A stretch of DNA of 64,000 nucleotides from Ursus arctos (lineage: Eukaryota > Chordata > Mammalia > Carnivora > Ursidae), in assembly GCF_023065955.2 (NCBI RefSeq), contig NC_079873.1, positions 7,516,566 through 7,580,565 on the forward strand, read 5' to 3'. The translations under genes were made by a program, and so were the position numbers. The notes beneath the pieces were generated by a model, which had not been told where the DNA came from, made no database searches, and saw only the letters and a list, made by a program, of their open reading frames with translations. The stretch's first letter is position 1, and every line of letters begins with the position of its first letter. Of this stretch, positions 1-11,190 are shown in pieces.

Positions 1-1720
1 ATCTGTTGGCAGAGGCCTTCCTCCTCCCCATTTTCAGTCTTTCTGAGCAGGATAAACAGCCCAGAAGGCCTGATGGTGTGCAAAGCTCACATCTTTATCT
101 TTGCAAGAACTTTATTTGGGGGCCTGGAAACAGAAGTTCTCACCATTTTTCATTCATTATAATGTTTGATGTGTTTTCTCTTTGCTGTGACCTTCATCCG
201 GGATCATTCTACCAGGTTCCTTCGTTATCTCTGAACTATTGGCAAATTATTTATTGGCAGGTAACTACATTCATGGTTAAAGCAAACTCTTTCTCTGCTG
301 TGACCCTGTCTAGCTCTGGCTTCCCGATGCCGATGCTGTGCTGTGAATTCTAAACCCTCCAGATGCTGAGTGACTACTCTTGCACATGCTAATTGCAAGT
401 TTCTTATGGAATGCTCCCGCCTTGAACTCAGCACAACAAACGCCAAGTGAGTCTTTACGAAGTGAAATGGCAGCCCCTCTGGAGATACAATTCAGATTTA
501 GAATTGCCTTTTTAAACTTATATCTTGGGATGTATTTGTACCGAAGTGGGTCACATAGAAAAAGAAATATGAAGGCAGGGGAAGGTAGTGGGAAGAGGAA
601 GCTCTTAAAAACGTGTCTAAGACTTCTATTTCAGATCACAGCTTCCACTCCACTTCCTTCCCCACACCTCCCACACGCGCAGCTCCCAGTCTGGGTGTAT
701 ATGGTCGAATCTCAAGTATCCAGATGGAGAAGCAAGCTGGTTACCTGAAAGTCCGTACAAACGTATTCACCGTCTGCCACCCAAACATGACACAAGTGAA
801 ACGGCAAAATGGATAGCCTCTCAGTCTCTCCCACACGTTTTTCTGTATTAAAATGAGTATTTCTTGCATGGAAAAATAACTGAATGATCTTGGTGGGAAA
901 CTTCAACTTCTTGAAAATTCACTGAGAGAGGAATGTAGCTCTCAAGTAAAGAGACTTAAGAGTGTGTCTCAGGAACAAAGGGAAAGAAACGGAACAAGGC
1001 AGTCGGAGGAGAATTTTGGTAGTGAGTCGGATCCTACAATTCCAGAACACCTGCAGGGAGGGAAGCTAAGACCTGGATTCCACAGGGCTTAACCCCCTCC
1101 TCCCCTTCACCTGCCCATTACAAGGTTTTCCTAACCCGATGGCTGCAGCTTCACTGCCTAATGGCTCCCTTTAATGAGAGCACGTTTGGAAGCCAGAAAG
1201 GAATTCGCTGAGGTCACTCAAGGGCAGTGGAATTACACATGTCATATAAAAGGCTCTCGCTAAGTTGATGCTAGAAAAACAGCATGGTAAAACCTTCACC
1301 CAAACACTACAGGGAGTGTGAAGTTAATCGAGTGTGCTCATCTGTTAGTGCAAACTCTCGGGTTACATTTTCCTAAATCCTATAGTCCTCTTACAAGTGA
1401 TAAGGGATCTCAGCTGAGAAAAGTAATGTAGCTTGTTCCTATATGGTATCCCTTAATCCAGGCTGAGGGAGAGGAGGAGAGGGGGTTGGGAGGAAATCAG
1501 AAGGTAGTCCCCAGACAACTGAAGTGAATAGCTGTCCTGTACATTATCAACCAAGAGAAAACTTCACTTCGGGAAACTTACCACGTGTTGGGATCTCAGC
1601 TGTCCAGATTCTCACACACCACCCTAACTCCCTCACCAACCCCTCCCCCCAGGAAGTTATTAAAAACACTCCTTCCTCCTCTAGGCTTCATTGCTGGTGA
1701 ATTTGTGGAGTAATAAGAGT
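1..1720. other. non-coding, no recognised repeat
   Basis: I recognise neither a gene nor an interspersed repeat here. The open frames (longest 122 codons) overlap on both strands and show no domain, codon bias or splice context. Composition is ordinary mixed AT/GC. It is probably unique intergenic or intronic sequence. Confidence 0.5.
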
Positions 1721-1724
1721 AACT

Positions 1725-1905
1725 CATGTATGTAGGACCTTTGACCATATATGAAGTTCTTTTGATTGTCCCAGCAACCCTGTGAGGTGGGTGTTTATGG
1801 CCTTTTTTCCAGATGGGAAGAACTGAGGCTCAGAGAAACTTTGCATCACCCAGCCAGTAAATGGAGGAGCCAGGACTTAAACCCACAGCCATACTTTCAG
1901 CCAAA
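1725..1905 (-). repeat. MIR SINE fragment
   Basis: The plus strand reads as the complement of a MIR core. There is a lowest-quartile-type phrase about an ordered series of landmarks: a CCCAGCAACCCTGTGAGGTG block, then CAGATGGGAAGAACTGAGGC, then a pair resembling GCCAGGACTTAAACCCA. That order is typical of the antisense MIR consensus. Divergence is high, as expected for a pre-eutherian element. No TSD is visible. Confidence 0.75.
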
Positions 1906-2009
1906 GCTGGTGCATTTTCCACTCAAGCAGGCTACAAATGATTCCCCTCCTACCTCCTAACCAGGCCAACTTTATTGTTCCCTAAGTCATTAATGACCCC
2001 GCTATCCCT

Positions 2010-2640
2010 CTAGTTAGAACAAACTTCCTGGGAGTCTGCCTTGACACCTCCCGGTCCCTCCCCATCACCCATGTCCCATTCATTGCCACTCCTGTCTCTT
2101 TCACCTCGGAAACAGAACTAAAATCCATCCACTTCCCTTCATCTCTACGGCCACGATATTAGAAAGAGTAGACATCACATTTCCCTGGACCCCTCTTGTA
2201 GGCTCCTGTTTGGTTCACCCACATTCATTCTGACACTCCAATGATCTCTTCTCTGTGTGGCCGCCCACCTGGCCTTTCCAAAAGATAAATGACATTCTTT
2301 GTTGAAAACTCCCTAATGCAGTCTGGCCATTTCTTACCCCTCCAAGTACATTGACTCACATCGTTTCCTACTAGCTCTCAGTATAAGCAACCCTCTCCTG
2401 GGGAAGCTTTCTCTGACTTCCTTCCCGATTAGCTGAAGCCCCCCAGGACAATCTCACGGCAATATACAGCTACACTTCACAGCTTTTGTTACGGGCGCAT
2501 CTTGTTTGTGGGACATTGCATCAATGTTCGCCTCCTCCACTAGACTGTTATCTCGTTGGGCGCAGGCTCTACTTTAGTCTGAGTGTGTAGGGTGATGCCT
2601 GGTTCAGAGCAGGAATTTGATAAGTATTGTTGAATGGATG
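2010..2640 (+). repeat. L2 LINE 3' end fragment
   Basis: Landmarks of the L2 3' end occur in the right order. These are a GGAAGCTTTCTCTGACTTCC block, then a CCACTAGACTGTTATCTCGT block, then a GATGCCTGGTTCAGAGCAGG block, and a terminal TATTGTTGAATGGATG. It is non-coding and strongly diverged. The 5' limit is approximate. Confidence 0.7.
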
Positions 2641-3470
2641 GTGAGCTTTTCCTTTTTGTTTTTCTCTTTTCCTGTCCTCTTTCCATCTCTAACCCACTGC
2701 TTGTCCCACTTTCATGGGATCTCGTTCCCTTACTTGGTTTTAATTGGAAAGAAACCCATGCCAGAGCAGTAAACATGGTGACTATAGGTGTTGCTCTCTC
2801 TAGAGCCATTAGTTTCTACTAGGACACTCTTGACGCCTTAAAAGATAATGAAATCATGCTCTGATGCCAAGATTTTAGGCATCCCTGTGGGATGGGGGCG
2901 TTACACTGTATTTCATGAGTCCTCGGGGAAATTCTCCCTAGTTTTGCATAGCCGATATTGGGATGCATCCTACACAGGTTGCTGCCTAGGCTGCAGTCAT
3001 GATATAATTGTCTTGCCTGCCCATGAACTTTCTTGGTCATAGAAGTTCATACTGTTTTCACTTCTGTTGAGTTCTAGACATTTTTTGAAATAAGACGCAC
3101 TGAGAGAAGAGAAGTTACATGCCTGGCAAAGCCTATCAAAGAAATGGAAAGGAGGAAGGGTTTCCCCCAGGCCAGAGGAAGATCCTTTCAGGGCTCAGGT
3201 GGGACTGGAGGGAAGTTATCTGGACAGATACCCAGGAGATCTATGGAATCCACGAAGCATGCTGGTTCTTAATGCATTTGTGGACATGTGTGAGAAAGGT
3301 TAAGTAATTAGCTCACTGAGAAGTGTAGTAACTTGGTGGATATTCCTGGGGGTGTGAATGGACAAGTCCATTCCCAGGTAGGACCATTTGAGGAAGGAAT
3401 ATAGTTCTGGGAGCAGGAAGGACTACACAATCCAGTCCACAGCAGTGGCTTAATCAAAATGTAGATCTCT
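2641..3470. other. non-coding, no recognised repeat
   Basis: Overlapping opposite-strand open frames of 62-73 codons near 2.82-3.04 kb lack any protein signature. No repeat or regulatory structure was recognised. Confidence 0.45.
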
Positions 3471-3475
3471 GTCGT

Positions 3476-3585
3476 GACTAGCACTGGGTGATGTATGGAA
3501 GTGTTGAATTATTATATTATACACCTGAAACTAATATAACACTGTGTGTTAACTAAATGAAATTAAAATAAAAATTAAAAAAGTA
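3476..3585 (+). mobile_element. 5'-truncated LINE-1 tail (about 105 bp)
   Basis: The segment begins GCACTGGGTGATGTATGG and ends in an A-rich tail with AATAAAA-type polyadenylation signals. Between them is the conserved L1 3' UTR end, including the ACACCTGAAACTAATATAAC block. It resembles the 3' end of the older minus-strand L1 at 48.2 kb more than the young L1 at 23.7 kb. No convincing TSD was seen. It starts at almost the same L1 position as the tail at 27,494. Confidence 0.75.
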
Positions 3586-3757
3586 TAGAACCCCTATTTC
3601 TGGCTTACTTTCATTGAACTTGAGATAAGATATAACACTAAGAAAAAAAAATTCTTCCAATTAGACCATAAGCCAATGTTTTCTTAGCATTTAAATATTT
3701 TAGGCTAAGTTTATCCAAAGAGTTCTTTTACGCTTATTTAGACCCGATATTTTTTTT

Positions 3758-3963
3758 TGTTTTTTTGTTTTTTTAAAGATTTTATTTATTTATTTGACAG
3801 AGATAGAGACAGCCAGCGAGAGAGGGAACACAAGCAGGGGGAGTGGGAGAGGAAGAAGCAGGCTCCCAGCAGAGGAGCCTGATGTGGGGCTCGATCCCAT
3901 AATGCCGGGATCACGCCCTGAGCCGAAGGCAGACGCTTAACGACTGCGCCACCCAGGCGCCCC
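3758..3963 (-). mobile_element. SINEC (tRNA-Lys-derived), antisense
   Basis: Reading the minus strand, the head GGGCGCCTGGGTGGCGCAGT is followed by a tRNA-related region, a CT-rich stretch and an AAATAAAATCTTT-type tail. A 19-bp direct repeat (TAGACCCGATATTTTTTTT) flanks it at 3739-3757 and 3964-3982 and is identical on both sides. Low divergence and an intact TSD indicate a recent insertion. Mobilisation depends on L1 proteins in trans. Confidence 0.95.
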
Positions 3964-3982
3964 TAGACCCGATATTTTTTTT

Positions 3983-4754
3983 GAATCATATGTTCCTCCT
4001 GTACACACATAAATGGAAAATATAGGCAAGATAAACTTTTTAAGACTTCAACTTCTCTAAGTTACTTTTCAGTTGGAGTCGTCGTCGTGTGTGTGCTTTT
4101 CTGCACCATGCTACCATGCTTTGTGCCCAAATACACCATTTCTTTTGAGAGAGCTTCTCCACTATCTTTGAGTTTGTACCAAAAAGCAAAGGGATGTGGT
4201 AGGTGGGGAGTGGGAAGAGAGTGGGGTCTGGGGGTAACTTTGGGGGCATAACACCTTTAGAGGCATCCATCCTCAAGACCCCTGGAGAACTGTTGTTACG
4301 AACTGAAGCCAGGGAAATGTTCTAACTTGTTGTTAATAAAACGAGAGGTTTTTATCAATGGATTCACTAGCCCAGTCTCCCACCACTGCTGTTGGAAAAG
4401 CTTTCAAGCTGTCAAATTAGTAAGTACGAAGTGAGTATTTCTGTTTTGTTTATAAAAACGTGTTACTTTTGGGAAAACACCTTAAAAGGAGGAAGCTTAT
4501 GTTTGAGATAACATAGATTGCTACAGAAGGCGGAAGACTTGAAAACAAGGGTCCCGAACACAAAAGCCTACAGGGGACAAGCAGGAACTCAAATAAGCAA
4601 ACAGAACCTGGAACAAGACATTAGAATGCATATCACGCTTCACTGAAAGGCAAATTTTAAGTCACCGAGTGGGCAAAACTACATACAGGCCACCAGTGTG
4701 TGTGTACTTCTCCTTCTTCAATCCCTTGTTTACTTGAAGACATCCATTTAGGAT
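3983..4754. other. non-coding, no recognised repeat
   Basis: Nothing recognised. Minus-strand open frame 4040-4276 has no homology that I can identify. Confidence 0.45.
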
Positions 4755-4925
4755 CCAACTAATACTTATCAATTGGCCTCATGCCCAGCATTGCGCGAGG
4801 TGCTTCCACAGACGCGACCGTTTTCCACACTCAACAACTGTCCAGTGACTCGCGTATTTGTGTCTCCATTGATAGATGAGGAAAACCGAATCCCAGAGAA
4901 GTTGAAGATGACTTACTTGGCCAAA
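4755..4925 (-). repeat. MIR SINE fragment
   Basis: The antisense MIR landmarks are present: a block like ACTTATC..CCCAGCATTG, then CATTGATAGATGAGGAAAAC, CCCAGAGAAGTTGAAGATGA and CTTACTTGGCCAAA. The copy is diverged and its ends are approximate. Confidence 0.65.
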
Positions 4926-6265
4926 CCCACCATCCACTGCTTTGTTTCTTAACTTTAAGGCAAGTATATCAGTTTGAGTAAACTTGTTATCCCTTCTCCA
5001 GAGTTTATACACTGTTCCGTTCCCCGAGGCAACACATGATGAGTGCGTCAGCACAGATCCAAATAACGGCACAATTAGATATTCAGGGGGGAAAATAATT
5101 TTGGTTCGAATAACCAAAGGCCTCCGTTGCAGAACAATACCTATAAATAACGCAGCATTTCCTGGCTTAAGCTCTTTAACCAAAATTCCAGTTCTGTCAC
5201 GTGTTAAAACTCAAACTGTCAAATTGAGGAGGTTCTGCTTAATTTCATTTCTGTCTCCAGTTTAGACAAGTGAAGGGCAATTCACAGGAGAGTGAACGCA
5301 CGATGACGTCCAGTAAGAGCCATTCTTTATGCAGATCCCACTGTTAAGCACCACGCATACTGGAAAATGCTACATTCCACAGAGCACTGCTATCCATTTT
5401 TATTTTCCTTTTAAATAAAAAATAAAATTAACTGAACCCTTGGCAATGATATATAAAGTAACTTAATTTCTCTGAAAGGTTCACTCACGGAAGATTCTAC
5501 TCTATGTGATTGCAAGCAATTAATTAAAATATGGAAATGTACTTTTACATTTAACTAGAAACCCTAGTCTTGTCTATCACCTCACCAGCTAACCTTTCTT
5601 CAAATATAAATATATTTTAAATTGGTTTTGCCAATGCCCTAGATACCTGGAGAATCCTACTGACACAAACCAGTTATTAATTCATGCTCCCTAGTCCTAA
5701 GCCTTATATATACAACCTTAGAAGTAACAGCAGCTGCTTTCGTCTGCTTCATGAGAATTGTCACTGGAACTTGAACCTTAATAATTTCCAGTGGTTAAAA
5801 ACCAATATCAAAGCTCTTGAGTTACTCAGTATGCTGAAAATACCTCTTCTTCGTGCGGTGCCCCAGGAATCCCCGACAGCCCCCAAGAAAGTGTGGTCTT
5901 AAAAATTTCATTAACAAAATATAAAGAGGCATCATCCAGCTCTCTGCCATTTACAGATGCTCTGCAGGGAGTAAAGTGGCATCTTTCTTCTGTAAGTACA
6001 ACTAAGTTCATTGGCACCTGACATGTTCCAACATGGAAATCATCTGGTCACTGAAAGCATGAACATCATGACCTGTGCGTTACCCGGTTTATGCCCACCA
6101 GTTGGGAAGCTCTGACTTAAAGAAAGTCCCTCAGGATGATCAGAGAAAAAAAATAAGTGGTCAAGTAAGTTTGTAACAACTCATATTTCATATGCTGCAC
6201 ACTCAAGAGGCAATGAGATTTCTCTTGGCAGAAATGCTATCGGTGGCATGAAGATTTGGTTTAAA
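4926..6265. other. non-coding; weak ancient repeat at its end
   Basis: No gene was recognised. The minus-strand open frame 4779-5183 (134 codons) begins inside this stretch and runs into the MIR, so it is fortuitous. Bases about 6095-6215 resemble 7165-7290 (see findings) and may be half of an ancient unclassified repeat. Confidence 0.4.
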
Positions 6266-6269
6266 TTCA

Positions 6270-6360
6270 TCTGTCTCTTATATTCCCGCTTCTCCTCCAG
6301 AGTACTTAGCATAGGACTTCAAAAGGCACTCAATAAATATTTGCTGAATGAAAGTAACAG
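6270..6360 (+). repeat. L2 LINE extreme 3' end
   Basis: Ends with the classical L2 terminus, GGCACTCAATAAATATTTGC followed by TGAATGAA, preceded by a TACTTAGCATAGGACTTC block. It is a short fossil fragment. Confidence 0.65.
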
Positions 6361-6691
6361 GAATTAATAACGCGAAATGTTTTTGAAAAGGTAATTGATG
6401 TCAAATGGTAGGCAGAGAAAGCCAGAGAAAGTTCACCAGGGATAGGAATGCTGTGTACAAATCTGGTACAGTGTCCAAGGAAGGAATTTACATTTAATAA
6501 ATAACTTTTGAAACCGGGTTCTTTTATGTCATTGCCTCTGGACTAGGCCACACTGGCAGCAGCAGAATCCTAGCCAAACAAACCCTGATAGCAGTTTGAG
6601 AAAGGGGAAGTGTAAACCAGGACGAAATGTTAGAAAGGATCCCATGAGGAAACACTTTGTCATCAGTTTTGTAGGAGATCTTTAAGAATAG

Positions 6692-6694
6692 AAC

Positions 6695-6735
<41 letters not shown>
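6692..6735. repeat. (AC)n microsatellite
   Basis: About 20 uninterrupted AC units followed by an imperfect CGCATGCACGCGCACGC extension. The cysteine/valine-rich open frames across it are artefacts of the dinucleotide repeat. Length is likely polymorphic. Confidence 0.97.
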
Positions 6736-6736
<1 letters not shown>

Positions 6737-6887
6737 TGCACGCGCACGCAGAAACAGCTCTTTAAATTCTTTATGGAATGGAGAGGGCAAGCTGGGTAAC
6801 ATATAGAGGGCCTTGACATCCCCTCCACAGCACGATAGACAATTAAAGTTAAGATATTTTCCTTCATATTTAGCCCCAAGGCCTAGG

Positions 6888-7320
6888 TTAACAGAGTGTA
6901 GTGGAATTTTGACTTGCTCGATCTATATTCTGGGACTGGATTGTCAGACAGCTTCCTAACTGTCGCACATCATGAGAGATACAGAAATGGATCCTATCTT
7001 CACGATGCACTGGGGCAAACTGGGGAAGCCACGTGGCCCAGAGATAACCTTCAGGGGGATACACCCAGCCCGGGCACGTCTCCATGGCCTCGATGACAAG
7101 AGAGACCAACATCTGGGCAGGTCTGTGACCCATTCGTTGTCTACCAGTGCTCTGTGGCCCAGCCACTGGGAAACTTTGTCTGAAAGAATATTCATGAGGC
7201 TGATCAGCCAAAATAAACAAAGCCATCGGGCCCGTCTGCAGCCAACCATACTTCACATGCTACACTTGTTTGGAGACTCACAACACACACTAGCAAATGA
7301 GCATGGTAAGGCTTGAGAAG
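6888..7320. other. overlapping open frames on both strands, not called a gene
   Basis: Three frames of 97-122 codons overlap here on opposite strands (6972-7316 plus; 6888-7256 and 6956-7249 minus). The cause is a GC-rich, stop-poor stretch. None shows a domain, a signal peptide or splice sites that I recognise. The right half resembles 6095-6215, so the stretch may include an old repeat. Confidence 0.4.
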
Positions 7321-7613
7321 ACCTGTTTCTCTTTGTCCTTTTCTCCCCCCAGTAGGTTTCAATCTCCTTTAACCAAGATACCTCCTAATGTCCCCCAGAT
7401 CTAAAGAGGCAGCCGAACGGTTGTACCCTCTACACAAAAGGCCAATGCGACAATACGGCATCCCACTCACTCGGACACTGAAATAACTGCCATCTTCAAG
7501 AAGAACCCTCCTGCAACTCTATTGACACCAAGGTGTTAAATACAATAATCACTCTCATTGCCCCCAAATGAGCTGCCGAGGAGCCAAGGATCAGTAGGTT
7601 GTGGAGTCAGCGC

Positions 7614-7630
7614 CACCCCCCCCCCCCCCG
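7614..7630. repeat. poly-C tract
   Basis: After a short ACCC leader there is a long run of C ending in GG. It may be length-variable and is a possible sequencing-error site. Confidence 0.9.
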
Positions 7631-7739
7631 GTTGTCTGCAGTAATTCGTGGGTCAGTGGCAAGGAGGACTCTAGACATGAGATTCAAAATTCCGCCCTTT
7701 ACCTGAGGCCCTGCCCACCCCAGGAGACTTATCTATCTT

Positions 7740-8480
7740 TCTGCTTATATATTCCCTTGGCTGTTGATGAAATTAGCATATAATAACTGTGTACATATTA
7801 ACTCACAGGAAAAACAGCGGACACGCTGGCTGATTTGGCCTGGGGCCATCTCATCGGCGGGGTGAGACAATCCGATATAAACATCTGTTATTAACCATAT
7901 ATTTTCCAATAGTGTTTTTTTGTCTCCTGGGTTACTGATTCCCGTTGAAAGCAATGCAATATCAAGACTTCTGGTTTTCTGAGCAGCACTGAGGTAACTG
8001 GCTCGAAAAAGTCTGCACAAGTCTTCTCAGTTCTGCGGCTTTTGCTATTGAGAACTTTATTTACTAAAACGTCTACTGTATCACGCGTGCCCCTTTCTAG
8101 GTTTCGCTCTCCTCGAGGTGAGCGGGTTTCATTGACACCATGTTACCGGGAATAGTTACGCTTTTTCAAGTCAAGGGCCCTAAACAAAATTGGCCATAGC
8201 TTTTGTTTTTATGAGTAGGCAGCCGCCAATCCCTGCATTAAATCAGTAGTCCCAGCAGAGGATGGACGATCGCTTGCAATTTTTAAACAAGTGGTCAGCC
8301 TATTAAATGTGTTTGTTTGCGCTGATGGCTTTTCTGGAGGTCAATTTCCGAATCCGAGGAATCGGAAACCGGGTCCTCGTGCCACTTGCTGCATTCAGTA
8401 GCCCAGTCCTGTTCCCCAAACTCTTAGGATTAAGTCGCTGGGCAGGACAGGAAACGACAATATTTCTTTGATAGATGAGC
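7740..8480. promoter_or_regulatory. candidate conserved non-coding element
   Basis: About 740 bases with no recognised interspersed repeat and no plausible coding frame. Several CpGs survive (for example in the TCGGCGGGG, CTCGAGGTGAGCGG and ATCGCTTGC contexts), alternating with AT-rich homeodomain-like strings such as CATATAATAA and CTATTAAATG. This texture is common in constrained developmental enhancers, but constraint cannot be judged from one genome. No target gene is in the window. Confidence 0.25.
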
Positions 8481-9250
8481 AGTCAGATCATTCCAAGACA
8501 ATCATCCCAGCTAACTCAATTAAGAAAAACCCCTTGGCATGAAAAAATTAAAAAATACTTCCAAATAAAAAAACAATTCCTGATTCCAGATCACTTTTGA
8601 CAGCTCTACTCTAAGAAATCGACTCTCTTTTCCAAAGTTTTACCTATGCCCCAGAACTCAGTTGGAATAGTTTTTTCTTCTTTCTCGGTTGCCTCTTATA
8701 ATTGGCTGTTCCCAAGTCTAACTACGATTGCCCTGAAAAGTCTGGTAAACACTTTCACATTTCCATGTTTAATTGCATTCAGACTGATATTTTTGTATAC
8801 ATATAGAGCACAGCCAAATTCTCAATCGACCGCAATGCCTTTGACATCAAGCTCTTATTCATCGTTCTCGCCTTATATATAAATAGACATACGCTACTTG
8901 TCAAAATGCACGAGTGATCTTTACATTGTCTAGAACAAAGAGCCCAGCCCGGCTTCTTTCTTTCCTCAGTGTCTCAGAAGGTGTCCTTTATTACATGTGC
9001 AGGATGCAAGGATTCTGCTGCTGCATGGGTGAAAAACGATACCTTCAGACTGCCTTTTCAGTGACAAATTGCACTTCTGCGGAATATCACACCGCCTGTG
9101 GTTTTAAGAACCCACTTAGATTTACTATTACTTCCTTGGGGACTCAGCCTCCTCACAAAGCACCCCAAGGCTCATTTCCACTGTTTCAGAGTGCAACAAA
9201 GATGAGAAAGTTTGCTCATCACGAGGGTCTACAAACTCTGGGCTAGTAAA
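8481..9250. other. non-coding, no recognised repeat
   Basis: Nothing recognised. The 110-codon plus-strand frame at 8914-9246 has no domain, and its Cys-rich run (CRMQGFCCCMGE) is not a known motif to me. Confidence 0.4.
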
Positions 9251-9306
9251 AACACTCTCTGGCATGCCTAACGCGCTAAAACCATGGCCTCTGTGAATTC
9301 CTGGTG

Positions 9307-9473
9307 TATAAAACAGGCAGGAAAAGTTGTCTGGAGGTATTTGCGGAGCATTGTGTTGGTTCGGGAAGGAGCTGTGGGGTTGGAGGCTGAGCTACGCCTC
9401 TCCCTTTGCTTCCTGGGTGAGAGCCGCGGGACATGCCACTGAGCTGAAGCAAAGCAGAGAGAGATCGGTAAGA
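9307..9473 (+). promoter_or_regulatory. candidate TATA box with downstream first exon and splice donor
   Basis: A TATAAAA string at 9307-9313 is followed about 30 bases later by a GC-richer stretch containing CpGs. That stretch ends at a consensus-like donor, CG/GTAAGA, with GT at 9468-9469. If used, it would make an exon of roughly 130 bases with no long reading frame, i.e. a 5' non-coding exon or lncRNA start. This is inference from spacing and motifs only. Neither CAGE support nor a downstream acceptor can be shown here. Confidence 0.2.
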
Positions 9474-10815
9474 CTCACCGGCTTCCCCATTTTTCCCAGG
9501 ACGGGGTTTTTGTTCCTCAGCTGTGATCTGGAAGAGACAAACCTGTAGGTCCTCCAAGCAGGCTGCCTCGGATCAGCTGAATGGCTGGGGCGTTCAGGAA
9601 GCTTGCTCTGTCCAGCTCCGAATCACTCCCCTTTCCAGGCTGTGTGCTTACACGCCTCCCAGTCAGCGCAAAAATCTGCCAAACTCAGGTCAGCCTAACA
9701 GGTTTCCTTATATAGGTAAACATGAATTGCATTCCTGGTGAAAGAAGTTAACTAGGAATCCCGGTAACCTGGTTAACTCTATCCATGCCAGAATGGCTCA
9801 GAGTCCGTCAGCCCGTGCAGGGTTTGGCTGCAGCACAAAGGGATTTGTGCGATTTAATTAAAATCATCTTTATCCCAGCAGTCTGTGAAATTGGCCCTTC
9901 TAGGAGAACTGCGAGTCAATAGCTAGTACTTTGTATCAGGAGCTGTGACCAACCTCGTATTATCCGAAGGCACAGTAGGGAGCAAAACCAAAGTAGAGGA
10001 CGCTATCCTTTGCCTACAGTGTTTTTAAAACTAGGATAACCTGTCTTGAAGTGATTTTCAAAGAAGTGCACAGAAGATGTGATAGAAGAGAATGTGAATA
10101 AACTTCCATTAAATAAGGCTCAAATGCCTTATGTGAGCATAGTAACGAATAGTTATTCAACTTTTCCAGGCCCTTAGTAGATAATGCAATATGATCATTT
10201 TCAGTTTACTCCCTTTACAAGGCGGTAATTGCTACTGTATTTTTTGATGGGCAAAATGACACATAATGACATCTATTTATTCTCCATAATAACCCTCCTG
10301 AGCCCACATACTGAAGTGTTATTTGATGGTTTCAGGAAGGAAATCGAAGACATGTGAATTTGCATAATTACACGGAAAATTTTTTTAAACAGCTTCCTGG
10401 ACTTAAGAAAGAACTCCTGCAAGGCCTAACTCTGGGCTCCAAACATAGTTTTTAAATGTAAGTATGTAACATGGCAATGGCCTAATAATCGGCTCTTCCC
10501 CCCCACATTTATCTACCACCAAGTAAAGTAATAATTCTTTTCAAGTCTAACCAATTCAACTGCAGTCTTCCTGTGACTCGGTAGAGACCCAAGACTTCCC
10601 GATACCGGGTGCTGGAGGTGAAGACTGCACACTAAATAAAACCTATCTTCAAATGAATCATTCGTTCCTGTTTCATCCACTGGGTGACTGCTCCTTGGAT
10701 GGTGTCAATCTTTGTAAAAATAGCTCTGTGCTGTGTTTTGGGCCCCTGCTCAGGAAAGGGGAGAGAATGTTTACATACCTAAGCCAGCACCAGCACAAAC
10801 CAATCGTCAAGAGTT
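9474..10815. other. non-coding, no recognised interspersed repeat
   Basis: No gene or mobile element recognised. About 9.78-9.99 kb is repeat-free with an AT-rich core (GCGATTTAATTAAAATC) and may be a short conserved element. About 10.15-10.28 kb weakly recalls MIR but is too diverged to call. Confidence 0.35.
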
Positions 10816-10818
10816 TCG

Positions 10819-10935
10819 GTGGGGGGGGGGGAGCGCTCCTAGCACTGCCTGATTCCAATCCGCTTTCGCTCAAATAAACTCTTGAAAATTGTGAGGAAAA
10901 GAAGAAGAAAGAAGAAAGAAGAAAGAAGAAAAAAA
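10819..10935. repeat. poly-G tract and (GAAA/GAA)n tract
   Basis: A run of about a dozen G lies near 10,819-10,831. A purine-only GAAGAAAGAAGAAA tract lies at about 10,897-10,935. The second is strongly polypurine and could form triplex DNA. Confidence 0.9.
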
Positions 10936-11004
10936 GCTTGTGCTAAGAGCAGTAGAGTGCAAAAATCACACCGTCAGGACGGGCGACTAATCTTTGAATA
11001 GCAT

Positions 11005-11190
11005 TTTACACCGGGCAAAGACTTTTGCATACAGCTTCTCTTCATATCTCCACAGGAACGCTACGAAGCATGTGCGTTATTATTTCCTTTTTATGATAAC
11101 AAAACTAACTCGCAGAGATAGAGTGAGTGCTCTAAAGTCTCACGATCAGCTGGTGGCAGATCCCAAATCCCAGATCTTCTAGAATTTAAC
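11005..11190 (-). repeat. MIR SINE fragment
   Basis: Antisense MIR order is seen: a GCGTTATTATTTCC block, a GATAACAAAACTAACTCGCA block, CTCACGATCAGCTGGTGGCA and CCCAAATCCCAGATCTTCTA. The copy is diverged. Confidence 0.55.

Noticed and set aside
4779..5183. 134-codon minus-strand open frame
   Set aside because: Overlaps a MIR fragment and has no domain.
6888..7316. Overlapping 97-122-codon open frames on both strands
   Set aside because: Opposite-strand frames of similar length imply stop-poor composition. No domain, signal peptide or splice context was found.
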